From: Niastella soli | GTDB lineage: Bacteria > Bacteroidota > Bacteroidia > Chitinophagales > Chitinophagaceae | Reading direction: 5' to 3' | Assembly (NCBI RefSeq): GCF_017742245.1 | Contig: NZ_JAGHKO010000010.1 | Location: 1-64,000, forward strand | DNA length: 64,000 nt | In this document: one piece after another, positions 43,001 to 51,588 of the stretch | How positions within the stretch are numbered: position 1 is the stretch's first letter | Layout: each line of letters opens with the position of its first letter | The notes under the pieces: model-generated | What the model was told of the DNA's origin: nothing | Seen by the model: only the letters and a program-made list of their open reading frames with translations | The model's database searches: none | Position numbers and translations under genes: made by a program

Positions 43001-45522
43001 TCCAGCACAGTTTGCGGATTCTCATTGCTGAAGATCTTCTCATTTATCTTACTGAAAGGATGTTCGGCAAAGGTGGGTTCTGCGCCTGTTTCTTCCAGCG
43101 CATTGCTCAATTGTTGAATAACGTTGCCAAACTCCAGCCATTCTTTATAATGCGGTAAAGCATCTGCCTCTTTGGCTGAACGCGTTATCAGGTGCTCCTT
43201 TAACTCCACCACCCTTTCCAGTAATTTTCTAAATTCAATCCCGGCTTGCTCGGGTACGGCGGTATGAGTAGCATGAAACTGTTTCAACAGTTCCAGTTGT
43301 TCATTGGTTTGTTTTAATAAGGCCGCACGGCTTAACTGGATCCTTTCCAGGTCCATTTTATTTTTGGTAAAGTCTTCGTAGGTTTCTTTCAGGTTGCGAA
43401 TGAATTCTTTCTTATCACCCAGACTGTCATGGATATAACAACACAATTCATCTAATCCCTGTTGTTTAAGTCGATGGTAAACCACATCCAGCGCGGCCCG
43501 CTTTTCGCACACAAACAAAATGCTAAGGCCGCGGGCGGCAAAGTCGGCGATCAGGTTGGTGATCGTTTGGCTTTTACCGGTTCCGGGCGGGCCCTGAATA
43601 ATGTAGCTTTCCTTTTCCCTGCTTTTCAGGATCGCCTTCGTTTGGGTAGGATCGGCTGTAATTACATGGTACCAGTCATCTGTACTATTCCAGTTTTGAG
43701 CAATATCGCTGGTGGGTTTGGGTTTGCTGCTGAACAACTGTTCAAATACCTCATTGGGCACCTGGTTATCGATCACAAAATTGTAATCGCGCACCAAACT
43801 CATTTTTTTATAGTTGAAGTTACCCAGCACTATATTACACATATCAAAATCCCAGCTGTAGGGGTTGCCTTCACTTTCTGACAATTCAAATGATGGGCGA
43901 CGTTTGTCGGCCATGCTTTCGGTTAACTGGGAAGGCACAATACGGGCTTCTTCATGGCCTAATGATTCCAGGAAACCCTCCTTTGGTTCCACTCGTTGTC
44001 TGAATATTTCAAGCCCCAGCGGCTTATATTGTTCCTGCTGATAGCTGTAGCCAACATCTTTATAACTGTTCAATTGTTTACCCGAACGTTGTAACCGTTT
44101 TTTAAAATTGGTCACGGTTTGTTTGGCTACATTATGTACCAGCCTGATGCGGGGTTTTTGAATTAAATTCAGCACGATACCCTGGTTGGCAGCATCTATT
44201 TGACCTTTCAGCAATTGATAGAATTGTTCAGGTGTCATTTCATCCAGGTCAACATAATCAGGCAGTTCAATACCATATAGCTCTTTCAGGTAACTGGCCA
44301 GCACCGGGTTTACTTCCGCCACATTATCGGTGATCTTTAAAACATAATGATCTTCCTTTAATTTCTTGTTCTTCTTTAACTCGGCTGGCACCAATAGCAA
44401 TGGACTTTGTATCCGTTCTTCTGCATCTTCTTTCAGATTGTGCCAGTTCAAATACACAATTACCAGTTTCAACTGACTGAACCCATACTCCTGGATGTCG
44501 CGCTGCGCTTCAATACGTATTTTATCAAGGGAGGACGGTAAATACAGGTGGTCTTCAAACCGCAGGTATTTATTCAGTACAATTTCTTTCATGCCGGTAA
44601 TCCGGTCGGCAATGTCTTTATTCCAGGTAAACAATAATTCGGGACGTATGCTTTGATAATGCAGTACCATCGGCACACTGCTTACAGTTAAGTTTACAAA
44701 CCGCATATTCGGTTTATAATACAAAAGCCTGTTACGCCTGCTGGTATCGAATAAACGATTGCGGAGTTTGTTTAAGATAAGCTGGTTCCGGTTGGTAAGC
44801 GATTTATTGATCCAGCCGGCAATATTGCTCAGGTCGGTCTGTTTTTCCGGATCATAATCCCGGTAATGTTGTAACCTGTTTACAATATCGTACAGGTCCT
44901 GCACCCGTTTTTGGCGGCTTAACTCCGTCATTTCAGCAATGAGGGCGCTGATAGTGGGATGTATACGATGATTGAACAGAATGGGATTACTGCGGTATTT
45001 TGCAAACAGCGCCAGGTCTTTTTCTTCATACAGATCCAGCCCCAGGGCCATGCTGCCCAGGATGCAGCCCAAACAAAAAATATCGGTCAGCTCATCATGA
45101 TGGCCCAGATTCATCTCAAAACAACGGTAGCCGGGCACAAAAGCCGGGAATGAGAGTGTTTCGTTGCCATTCAAATGGACCTGTACATGCTCCACAGAAA
45201 CGGCGCTGTCGTCAAGCTCTATTTCGGGTTTTGTTTGACCACCTGGTTCAAAATGGCGCGATTTATTTCGTTCAAACAAGGCTATCACTTTCCCTATTGC
45301 ATTCATAGGTTTGTGGGCAGCCCGTTCATCTATATCCATGCGGTTTTCAGTAATAAACAGTGCATGTTCATTTTCAAATGGCGCCACCAGACCGGCTTCA
45401 TGAAAGCCGATCACCTCTTTACACAGGGGCAGTACGAATGCTATTACATCGTCTGTTGCATAATCGCCATTATTAAATGCTGTTTTCAGAAATTGTCTGA
45501 ATGATTGAACCTGTATTGACAT
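40039..45522 (-). CDS. Giant DUF4011 SF1 helicase with kinase-like N-terminus, nuclease-like and WGR domains
   Basis: 1,827 residues from ATG at 45522 (a TTG two codons upstream is less likely). Domain order by sequence: residues ~1-235 resemble the C-lobe of a Ser/Thr kinase (FHEAGLVAPFE where HRD would be; TDIFCLGCILGSMALGL like DxWSLGC), with no N-lobe; ~240-400 DUF4011 (LRNRLFDTSRRNRLLYYKP); then an SF1 helicase with Walker A GPPGTGKSQ (G644), a long coiled insert (~780-1180), DEAS (D1270), GDDKQMPP, HYRSR, VQGDERDIII and NVIFSRAKKH (~1540); ~1600-1705 a Vsr/MTES_1575-like endonuclease fold; ~1757-1827 a WGR domain (CKLIVRYGRVGTKGQ). WGR domains bind DNA ends in PARPs. The gene is preceded by the M48 peptidase gene at 39 bases, so one operon. 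An anti-phage function is inferred from architecture. Confidence 0.88.
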   Translation of the reverse strand: MSIQVQSFRQFLKTAFNNGDYATDDVIAFVLPLCKEVIGFHEAGLVAPFENEHALFITENRMDIDERAAHKPMNAIGKVIALFERNKSRHFEPGGQTKPEIELDDSAVSVEHVQVHLNGNETLSFPAFVPGYRCFEMNLGHHDELTDIFCLGCILGSMALGLDLYEEKDLALFAKYRSNPILFNHRIHPTISALIAEMTELSRQKRVQDLYDIVNRLQHYRDYDPEKQTDLSNIAGWINKSLTNRNQLILNKLRNRLFDTSRRNRLLYYKPNMRFVNLTVSSVPMVLHYQSIRPELLFTWNKDIADRITGMKEIVLNKYLRFEDHLYLPSSLDKIRIEAQRDIQEYGFSQLKLVIVYLNWHNLKEDAEERIQSPLLLVPAELKKNKKLKEDHYVLKITDNVAEVNPVLASYLKELYGIELPDYVDLDEMTPEQFYQLLKGQIDAANQGIVLNLIQKPRIRLVHNVAKQTVTNFKKRLQRSGKQLNSYKDVGYSYQQEQYKPLGLEIFRQRVEPKEGFLESLGHEEARIVPSQLTESMADKRRPSFELSESEGNPYSWDFDMCNIVLGNFNYKKMSLVRDYNFVIDNQVPNEVFEQLFSSKPKPTSDIAQNWNSTDDWYHVITADPTQTKAILKSREKESYIIQGPPGTGKSQTITNLIADFAARGLSILFVCEKRAALDVVYHRLKQQGLDELCCYIHDSLGDKKEFIRNLKETYEDFTKNKMDLERIQLSRAALLKQTNEQLELLKQFHATHTAVPEQAGIEFRKLLERVVELKEHLITRSAKEADALPHYKEWLEFGNVIQQLSNALEETGAEPTFAEHPFSKINEKIFSNENPQTVLENLLLHSRNLLTDITSVVKDNNIPPEHTNRLEQIKNLVQVAIVLNPLAETDSLALVDEGNEQARKFDKGVHLYKQQQQHYEQIKERNRNWKQRLDEQDMLAAIPLAAKYEESFFKFLNSKWNRLKSKIDECYDFSQHAVHPGYATVLQQLKEEYDAANMVAMERHFLQQQYKVDNVDLTHLSIERIRARKDDKGIEYLLHHAEANKLVTKLSKLNNSMQKLQTQLQQCLNEYDTKPVSDIYDELESISMNAESLQDLLPALREYSELPDSVKEVLRKIPVTPLQAEAGMANKTLSHIYHQNKVFANTDMHAIEKAVRQIQHCYKQLLKVNADYIRAAVRQRFLQNVELSNIASSQLTPEQREFKKNYTEGRKILENEFNKSIRFKSIRELSAKESGLVLKDLKSVWLMSPLSVSDSLPVDIDFFDVVIFDEASQITLEEGIPALYRAKQTIIVGDDKQMPPTNFFAVRTEDPDDLEVFTDNDDDELLSNDADSLLIQGARKLNNVMLGWHYRSRFETLISFSNHAFYEANLLTIPDKTIHHTEKKSIEITKPLEATKHVDALFDRSISFHFLPNSVYEKRINTDEADYIAYMVKTLLQKKVQESIGIVAFSQEQQEAIENALTNLASKDKAFEQALEDAWSRTEEDQFTGLFVKNLENVQGDERDIIIMSVCYGFDSRKKMIMNFGPINKKGGEKRLNVIFSRAKKHMAVVSSIRHHHITNEYNEGANYFKRFLQYSELVSCGDMRSARTILDSLVLHKKERSKIKADDIILQQIKEQLEKKGYEVAEQVGQSDFKCSLAVKAKPADTTYSLSILLDDDRHYKNENLLEQYYQRPAILQTFNWRTINVFAKDWLNQPDKVLEQIIKRLHQEAGQEEEKVENAHEELGGDAIPSPAEETPIMPVAAEPAAPSTPYDHLTFHRLINSEGENSRFWEAALDGCKLIVRYGRVGTKGQVHVKTFAKETTAQLEKDKLIKEKANKGYKATWL

Positions 45523-45561
45523 AATCAATAAATTGAGATCTGTATGGAAAATGGGAGTTGA

Positions 45562-46791
45562 TTAAACCGAAGCGTCGCTTTCCAGTACTACCTGTTCCTT
45601 CTCACCTTCTTTTAATTTATACCAGGCAGCCATGGTATTTTGGATATGTTGTTGCAGCTTTTTATCGCTCAGTTGTAATTCTTTTTTAACAATAGCGTCA
45701 AAAACGTCTTTCAATTGTATGGATTCAGCAAACTGAAATGCCCAGCCAAAAGGAATTTGTTCCAGGGAGCCATCAACCAGGGCAAAATCAAGCATAATAT
45801 AACCCAGATAATCCTTTATACTGGAATGTGAGCTGCTTATTGTGTGGGCAAATTGCTCATCCAGCACAATTGTATCATCATAGGAAAAATCGGGGAAATA
45901 TTGTTTGGCCAGATTGGTAACAAGGGTACTGTGGAACCAGTTTGGTTTTAATAATAATTGTATGAACTTCCTGGTGAACTGTAATAATTCCTTCTGTTTA
46001 AACACATCCAGTTGGTCAAGGTCGGTACTGCCTTCTATCATTTTTATTATTTCCTCTTCTGCCGCTTCCTTTTTTTCATGCCAAAGCTGAATGGCACGCG
46101 CCCTGATAAAATTTTCGGGATGCGAAACGGTGGCCGCTTTTACGCCACTGTCAGAGGAAAATATTTCGGCTGCCTGCTTCGCATAGCTTTCTGCACTTAT
46201 CTTATCCAACCCTGTTGCTATTTTCACCAATGAAGTGATCACCGGCGCGGTCTCTCCTGTTACGGTATAAGCGCCGCGGTCGCAAAAGATCTCGGTGTAT
46301 AGCCGGTATAAACGGGCGGTCTCATAATAAGCAGGCTCACTGTGATAGTTACCAGCAATGGCCATAATAATGCGTTCAGCAATTTCCAGCTCACCCTGCA
46401 GCGTACTGTATAATTTTACATGGGTCAATTCATGCGCCAGTATGGCCAGCAGTTCGTTCTCATCTAATAATTGCGTTATACGGCCGCTGAAAACAATATG
46501 CGCTTCATTGTTCAGGAAAACAATGCTGGCATTCATTTCATCGGTGTATTGGGCCTGGTAAACTGTAACGGGTAACTGCTCCAACCCCAAACTTGCTTTG
46601 GCCTTTTCAACTTTTTCATAGATGCCCGCGTCTGCCTTTACATCAAATTTGTAAGTATTCTTTAACAATTCAGTTTTGTATTGGGCCAGTTGCTCTTCTC
46701 TTGTTTTTACCGCAGCAAAAAAATTCCAGGTCCCCGTTTGTTGAGCAAAGTGGTCACGAACTTTCAAGTGATATGGAAGCGCTTGTAACAT
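45562..46791 (-). CDS. Soluble M48-type metallopeptidase with possible TerB-like tail
   Basis: 409 residues, no signal peptide or membrane helix, unlike membrane M48 members (HtpX, Ste24). The zinc motif HELTH is at residues 120-124 (LLAILAHELTHVKLY), and the third ligand is likely E167 in YTEIFCDRGAYTV, with D171 completing the ExxxD pattern of M48. AHIVFSGRITQLLDENEL before it is the edge-strand region. The C-terminal ~70 residues (YIMLDFALVDGSLEQIPFGW, then FAESIQLKDVFDAIV) resemble a TerB-like helical domain with its aDG motif; this is tentative. It is the first gene of the operon with the giant helicase, 39 bases apart, and is probably its protease partner or effector. Confidence 0.82.
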   Translation of the reverse strand: MLQALPYHLKVRDHFAQQTGTWNFFAAVKTREEQLAQYKTELLKNTYKFDVKADAGIYEKVEKAKASLGLEQLPVTVYQAQYTDEMNASIVFLNNEAHIVFSGRITQLLDENELLAILAHELTHVKLYSTLQGELEIAERIIMAIAGNYHSEPAYYETARLYRLYTEIFCDRGAYTVTGETAPVITSLVKIATGLDKISAESYAKQAAEIFSSDSGVKAATVSHPENFIRARAIQLWHEKKEAAEEEIIKMIEGSTDLDQLDVFKQKELLQFTRKFIQLLLKPNWFHSTLVTNLAKQYFPDFSYDDTIVLDEQFAHTISSSHSSIKDYLGYIMLDFALVDGSLEQIPFGWAFQFAESIQLKDVFDAIVKKELQLSDKKLQQHIQNTMAAWYKLKEGEKEQVVLESDASV

Positions 46792-47348
46792 ATATTGATA
46801 TATATAGTATAAAAGAATAAATATTTTGGGGCGATATACAGCCTTACCGGCACAGGATATTAGAAAGGAATGAGAGGCGAACTCGTAATAATTTCAAATA
46901 CTATGCCCTTTTTACCGTAACGCAGGGCCGTAGTATTTATTTGGCTCTCAATTGGAATTATGACCATTTTGTGGAATTTCTAACATTATTGAAAGAATAA
47001 AACCGGCTCTTCCCCGATAGATTCTTTCATTTCATCTATTAGTTAGATTCAATCAATAGGTATCAATTATCTTCAAACAAGTAAAGAAAGTAGCAATTAT
47101 GCGCACGGGGGTGCTGCGATTTATACCATGGTTTTGCAACAATGCCATATGTAGCCTCCCGAACGCCGCTACTTCAAACAATAAAATGTAAGTGAACCCG
47201 CTACCAAATCAAACAGGGATAAACGTAATAGAAGGTTTATTTTTGTGTAAGTTTAAAACAGCAAGCGCTATTAGTAGAAGAAATTTTCCACGCCTGCTTT
47301 CTCCAGCCCCAAAAATTATTTATTAGTGAAGATCTTACCGGTTTGCTT
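46792..47348. other. Intergenic region upstream of the peptidase-helicase operon
   Basis: 557 bases, AT-rich. It contains a 9-base inverted repeat TGAAAGAAT (46990-46998) / ATTCTTTCA (47024-47032) and A/T-rich sequence next to the peptidase start, but no clean TAnnTTTG box. No gene is recognised. Confidence 0.55.
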
Positions 47349-47735
47349 TTAAATGCCAGCCAGCTGTTGCATTTGCTGCAATACTTTCTGCAATTCTACA
47401 ATGGAGCCGGTTTTTGAGACAAACGCATGTGCGCCTGCGTGCAGGGCCCGCAATCCTTCGCTGCTATTGCTGGTTATGGAAAATGCAATGATCTTGATAC
47501 CTGGCCATTGTTCCTTAAGCGCGGCAATGGTTTCATATCCATTCATTACAGGCATGTTAAGGTCCGTTATGCAAATGTCAGGAGCATTGGTTGGGGTCAA
47601 TTGCCTCAGCAGGTCTTTGCCATTAATGGCTGTAAGTACCACCTCATATCCCCACATAGAGAGTATTTCCTGTATCCCGTTTCTGATAACCGGTGAATCA
47701 TCTACTAGTGCTACTTTTACTCCTAAACTGTTCAT
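47349..47735 (-). CDS. Stand-alone receiver-domain response regulator
   Basis: 128 residues from ATG at 47735, where the receiver fold begins (VKVALVDDSPVIRNGIQEIL); an upstream ATG at 47777 adds an unrelated leader. The phospho-acceptor Asp is in PDICITDLNMPVMNG, Thr/Ser in IIAFSITSN, and the Lys in AFVSKTGS. There is no output domain, as in CheY/Spo0F-type phosphotransfer proteins. It lies between the peptidase operon and the NarL pair. Confidence 0.9.
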   Translation of the reverse strand: MNSLGVKVALVDDSPVIRNGIQEILSMWGYEVVLTAINGKDLLRQLTPTNAPDICITDLNMPVMNGYETIAALKEQWPGIKIIAFSITSNSSEGLRALHAGAHAFVSKTGSIVELQKVLQQMQQLAGI

Positions 47736-48142
47736 AATTACATTAATTAGATTGGTTAGTTGCTCGTTGGCGTACATATGCTGATATAGGCGCCAGGATT
47801 AACAGGGTTTATCAATGCAATCGAAGGAAGAAGTTCCTTATTCAATCAATGGTAGGATCGTTGTTTATAAAGCAAATGTATACACCTTTACAGGCTGGCA
47901 AAAATATACAACAGGCATAAACCACCAAACCAATACAATCACTTCCCCAAAATAAATGTTTTCATTTACTCACAGTCATTAATGTCAAATCAACACTTGT
48001 AAGTTATCAAGGAACCAGGGCTAGTTACCCACAATCGGGTTGCTAAATATGGTTAATTAAAAATTATGAGCTAATCTTGTGCTGAATCGTTTTCTATGAA
48101 AAAGTAATTGTGTGAACAGCTTGTTTATGCACCCCATAATCA
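47736..48142. other. Intergenic region between receiver gene and PAS-like fragment
   Basis: 407 bases without recognised genes. It is AT-rich, and I see only weak near-matches to a TAnnTTTG box (GCTAATCTTGTG near 48070). Confidence 0.5.
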
Positions 48143-48436
48143 ATGGAAAACGATACACCCAACCAAACAATTAATCAGCTGCCGGTCCAGCATATCAGTA
48201 AAGCTGCCGTATGTACCCATCCCGGGTTTACCATAACTGCCTGTAACCCGGCGACTTCGGCCCTTTTCCTTTACAATCAACAGGATATACCAGGGCTTTC
48301 CATCTCTTTCCGGGTTTCCACTTACTCAAAAAACAGTCAACCGCTTTGGGGATCGCTGACAAATATTGCCTGGCATGCTACTGCTAAAACAGCTTTTAGC
48401 AAACTGCAAAACGAGGCGGAGCCTGCAAGCGGATGA
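48143..48436 (+). CDS. Short PAS-like protein or fragment
   Basis: 97 residues. The middle (AAVCTHPGFTITACNPATSALFLYNQQDI) looks like the first strands and helix of a PAS fold, similar in style to the PAS domains of the kinase at 49411. It lacks any output domain and ends in a polar tail, so it may be a remnant of a truncated sensor or a real small PAS protein. It precedes the NarL regulator by 130 bases on the same strand. Confidence 0.45.
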   Translation: MENDTPNQTINQLPVQHISKAAVCTHPGFTITACNPATSALFLYNQQDIPGLSISFRVSTYSKNSQPLWGSLTNIAWHATAKTAFSKLQNEAEPASG

Positions 48437-48569
48437 TGCTTACCTATCAAAAACGGATCAATAAAGCAACCAATAACCCGTTTTTGATGTACAGTATTAA
48501 ATCCTGATTAAATTAATAAATAAAATTCCCTGCTTACACAGGACACTCTGATCGATAAATAACCGAACC

Positions 48570-49199
48570 ATGAAAGTACTGGTGGCCGATGATCATGCGA
48601 TAGTTCGCAAAGGGTTAAAACAGATCTTGTTAGACGAATACCCATTTGGTGAAATTGAAGAATGCGCGAATGCGGAAGAGTTAATACAAAAAGCCAGTAA
48701 TGGCCAATGGGATTTAATAATCAGTGATATTTCCATGCCCGGACGAAGCGGCTTGGAGGCCTTGCATCAGATCAGGCTCTCTCACCCCCGCCTGCCAGTG
48801 CTTATTTTAAGCATGCACCCCGAAGAGCAATATGCCATCCGTGCATTAAAAGCAGGCGCCTCAGGCTATTGCAGTAAAGACCTGGCCCACGAAGAACTGG
48901 TGAATGCCGTACGAAGAGTATTGACCGGTAAAAAATATATTACCCCTTCACTTGCCGAAACCCTGGCTACTCAACTGGAAGAAGAAAACCAGCTGGAGCC
49001 TTTTAAACGGCTTTCCGACCGGGAATTTGATGTTTTCAAATTACTGGCTGCCGGTAAATCGGTTTCTGAAATTGCCGACAACCTTTCCTTAAGCACTACT
49101 ACTATCAGTACGTACAGGGCGCGGATCCTGGGGAAAATGAACTTTAAAACAAATGCCGATCTTACCCGCTATGCACTGGAGAAAAAGCTTATAAATTAG
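48570..49199 (+). CDS. NarL/LuxR-type response regulator
   Basis: 209 residues. Receiver: MKVLVADDHAIVRKGLKQIL, phospho-acceptor in DLIISDISMPGRSG, Lys in GYCSKDLAHEEL. LuxR helix-turn-helix: LSDREFDVFKLLAAGKSVSEIADNLSLSTTTISTYRARIL. This is the standard NarL family layout. The kinase gene at 49411, on the same strand 211 bases away, has a HisKA_3 domain and is the likely partner. Confidence 0.93.
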   Translation: MKVLVADDHAIVRKGLKQILLDEYPFGEIEECANAEELIQKASNGQWDLIISDISMPGRSGLEALHQIRLSHPRLPVLILSMHPEEQYAIRALKAGASGYCSKDLAHEELVNAVRRVLTGKKYITPSLAETLATQLEEENQLEPFKRLSDREFDVFKLLAAGKSVSEIADNLSLSTTTISTYRARILGKMNFKTNADLTRYALEKKLIN

Positions 49200-49410
49200 T
49201 CAATCGTTTGTACACTTGTAGACCTTATACTACAGAACAAACATAAAAACATCTATTTATTAAAACTTGTGAGATATGTTATTTTTGATACAAGGCTTTG
49301 TCTATGCCCGAAGAACACAAATTGAGCTTGATCAGAAATGAAGTGCAAAAATCAAAAATAACAGAATAATTGTCCATTAAATATCACGTGAGATTAAACC
49401 CGTAGCTCGT

Positions 49411-51531
49411 ATGACTGGAGAAGATAAAGTAACGATTGCCGATACCTATGAAGACTATTATTTCGCCATTATTAATGCCTATGGCGTTATTCAATATGCC
49501 AACGACCGCCTCATAAAATGCCTGCATATTGAAAAAGACATTCCTGCAACCAATCAATTTTATAATTTTCTTTCACCTGTTGGTGCAGAGCTTTTAAAGG
49601 ATGCTTTAAAGAAAGCAGGTTTTGCTTCGAACCCCTCCTATTTAAAAATGAATCTTTTAAATAGTATGGTCCATAAAGCCAACTGGCGTATTGCCCGGTT
49701 AAGAGCTGCCATTAACCAGCCCGAGCTTTTTATTTGCGTAGGACAGAATACAGAGGTAGAACAACCAAGTCAAACAACACCCGGCATACTGGTACTCGAT
49801 CGTAACGGGTATGCAGTAGACGCCAATGAGCGAGCCGCTGCTTTATTGAACACCCAATCCGAAAGCCTGCTGAGTAATGTACCCCTGGCAGACTTCTGCA
49901 GTTCCTTTAAAATATTTACTGATCCCATCTCTTTTGAAGACGCCCCGTTGATGAAAACTTTGCTGGCGGGCAAACCTTATGAGCAGGTAATTGAAATACG
50001 TGCTGATAGCCCCGACAGTAAATGGTTACAATTTGCTTTCTATCCGCTCTTTGATAACACCAGTTCCATCCCCGTTTCATTTATTGCCCTTATAAATGAA
50101 TTGCCCTGGCATAAAGAGCCGCACAAGTGCGACAAGGAACTGTTTCAGAAAGAATTTCAAAACCTCACCTCCGCCATGACCTGGTTGATAGATGACCAGG
50201 AGCGGCTTATTTTCGCCAACCCATCCTTCCTTCGTTTTCTCGGACTGAATGAAAATGCCCTGAATAAAAAAGCGATAGACGTAATCCCGTCCTACTTTTC
50301 ATCCATTTTTGAAAAGGTACATCGCACTGTGCTGGCTACTGGTATTGCTCACAAAAAGATCCATAAGTATCCGCTGGCAGATGGCACTACCTGCCATTTC
50401 CTGGTGAATATTTTTCCGGTGCCACACCAAACAAACAAACGACTGCTGGGTGGGGAAGCCATGGATATAACTTTCGGGTACAATGAGCACGAAGAAATTG
50501 CCCGGGCCAATGAACGGTTGATCCGTTTAACCCAGGTAACCACAGATGCCATTTGGGAATGGGACCTGAAAACAAACCAGGTATTTCGCAGTAAGCCATT
50601 GATCGAATTGCTGGGCTCCCCTGAAAAAGAAACCATTGCCAACAACTGGTGGTATAACCGCATTCATCCTGACGACAACGAAAGGGTTGAATTAAATGTA
50701 GCTACCCTGTTGCATAATAAAGTATCCAGCTGGCAATGGGAATACAGGCTCAAATTCCGCGATGGCGCTTACAGAACTGTCCGCGACCGTGGTATTGTAG
50801 TATTTGAAAAAGAAAAACCGGTCAAGCTCATTGGCTCCCTGCTTGATCTTACTGAAATAAAAGAGCTGGAAAATCTTTTATTGCAGGAAAAGATCAAACA
50901 CCAGAAGGAAATAGCCAAAAGCATCATCGATACGCAGGAAAAAGAACGCACCCGCATTGGACAGGAACTGCACGATAACATCAATCAGTTATTATTGGTG
51001 GCCAAACTGTACATGGGTCTTTTAAAACCCAGTGAAGCCGGCAATAAGGAAATAGCCAAAAAAGTGGTAGAATCACTTGACATGGCCATTGCCGATATAC
51101 AAACCATTTCAAGGGAAATGGTACTCCCCAAGCTCAAAGAAAAAACCCTGGCCGATAGTATCAGTGAGCTGGTTAAAGATGTAAGAAAGACCTGTAAGTT
51201 CAAGATAAAATTCCAATGCCATAAACAATGGACCGATGATATTTCGGAGGGAAAAAAGATCGCGCTGTACCGGATAGTTCAGGAGCAATTAAAAAATACC
51301 ATCCAGTACAGCAAGGCAACCAGCGTAACCATACAGCTAATAAGTACCGGTACTTCAATAGAACTTATTATTCAGGACGATGGCGTTGGGTTTTGTCCGT
51401 TGAAAAAAACAAAAGGCATTGGATTGAGCAATATTTACGACAGGACCTTATTGTATAATGGAACGGTTGATCTGCAATCGTCACCTGGTTGTGGCTGCCG
51501 GTTAAAAATCACTATCCCAATTGTTAAATAG
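49411..51531 (+). CDS. Multi-PAS sensor histidine kinase (HisKA_3)
   Basis: 706 residues, no membrane segment. Four PAS-type domains are seen in order, about residues 12-100, 125-230, 250-360 and 375-490 (IWEWDLKTNQVFRSKPLIELLGS is the PAS_3-type motif; RTVRDRGIVVF and LIGSLLDLTEI close it). The HisKA_3 phospho-acceptor is His521 in IGQELHDNINQLLLV. HATPase_c: N box YRIVQEQLKNTIQYSKATS, G1 IQDDGVGFC, G2 KGIGLSNI. It is the likely partner of the NarL regulator at 48570. A strong terminator follows. Confidence 0.92.
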   Translation: MTGEDKVTIADTYEDYYFAIINAYGVIQYANDRLIKCLHIEKDIPATNQFYNFLSPVGAELLKDALKKAGFASNPSYLKMNLLNSMVHKANWRIARLRAAINQPELFICVGQNTEVEQPSQTTPGILVLDRNGYAVDANERAAALLNTQSESLLSNVPLADFCSSFKIFTDPISFEDAPLMKTLLAGKPYEQVIEIRADSPDSKWLQFAFYPLFDNTSSIPVSFIALINELPWHKEPHKCDKELFQKEFQNLTSAMTWLIDDQERLIFANPSFLRFLGLNENALNKKAIDVIPSYFSSIFEKVHRTVLATGIAHKKIHKYPLADGTTCHFLVNIFPVPHQTNKRLLGGEAMDITFGYNEHEEIARANERLIRLTQVTTDAIWEWDLKTNQVFRSKPLIELLGSPEKETIANNWWYNRIHPDDNERVELNVATLLHNKVSSWQWEYRLKFRDGAYRTVRDRGIVVFEKEKPVKLIGSLLDLTEIKELENLLLQEKIKHQKEIAKSIIDTQEKERTRIGQELHDNINQLLLVAKLYMGLLKPSEAGNKEIAKKVVESLDMAIADIQTISREMVLPKLKEKTLADSISELVKDVRKTCKFKIKFQCHKQWTDDISEGKKIALYRIVQEQLKNTIQYSKATSVTIQLISTGTSIELIIQDDGVGFCPLKKTKGIGLSNIYDRTLLYNGTVDLQSSPGCGCRLKITIPIVK

Positions 51532-51537
51532 CCTTAT

Positions 51538-51572
51538 AAAAAAAGCGAGCTATTTAAGTAGCTCGCTTTTTT
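51538..51572. terminator. Intrinsic terminator
   Basis: The arms AAAAAAAGCGAGCTA (51538-51552) and TAGCTCGCTTTTTT (51559-51572) have a 6-base loop. It lies between the kinase gene and the convergent YARHG gene. Confidence 0.9.
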
Positions 51573-51588
51573 ATACCTGATAATTTTT

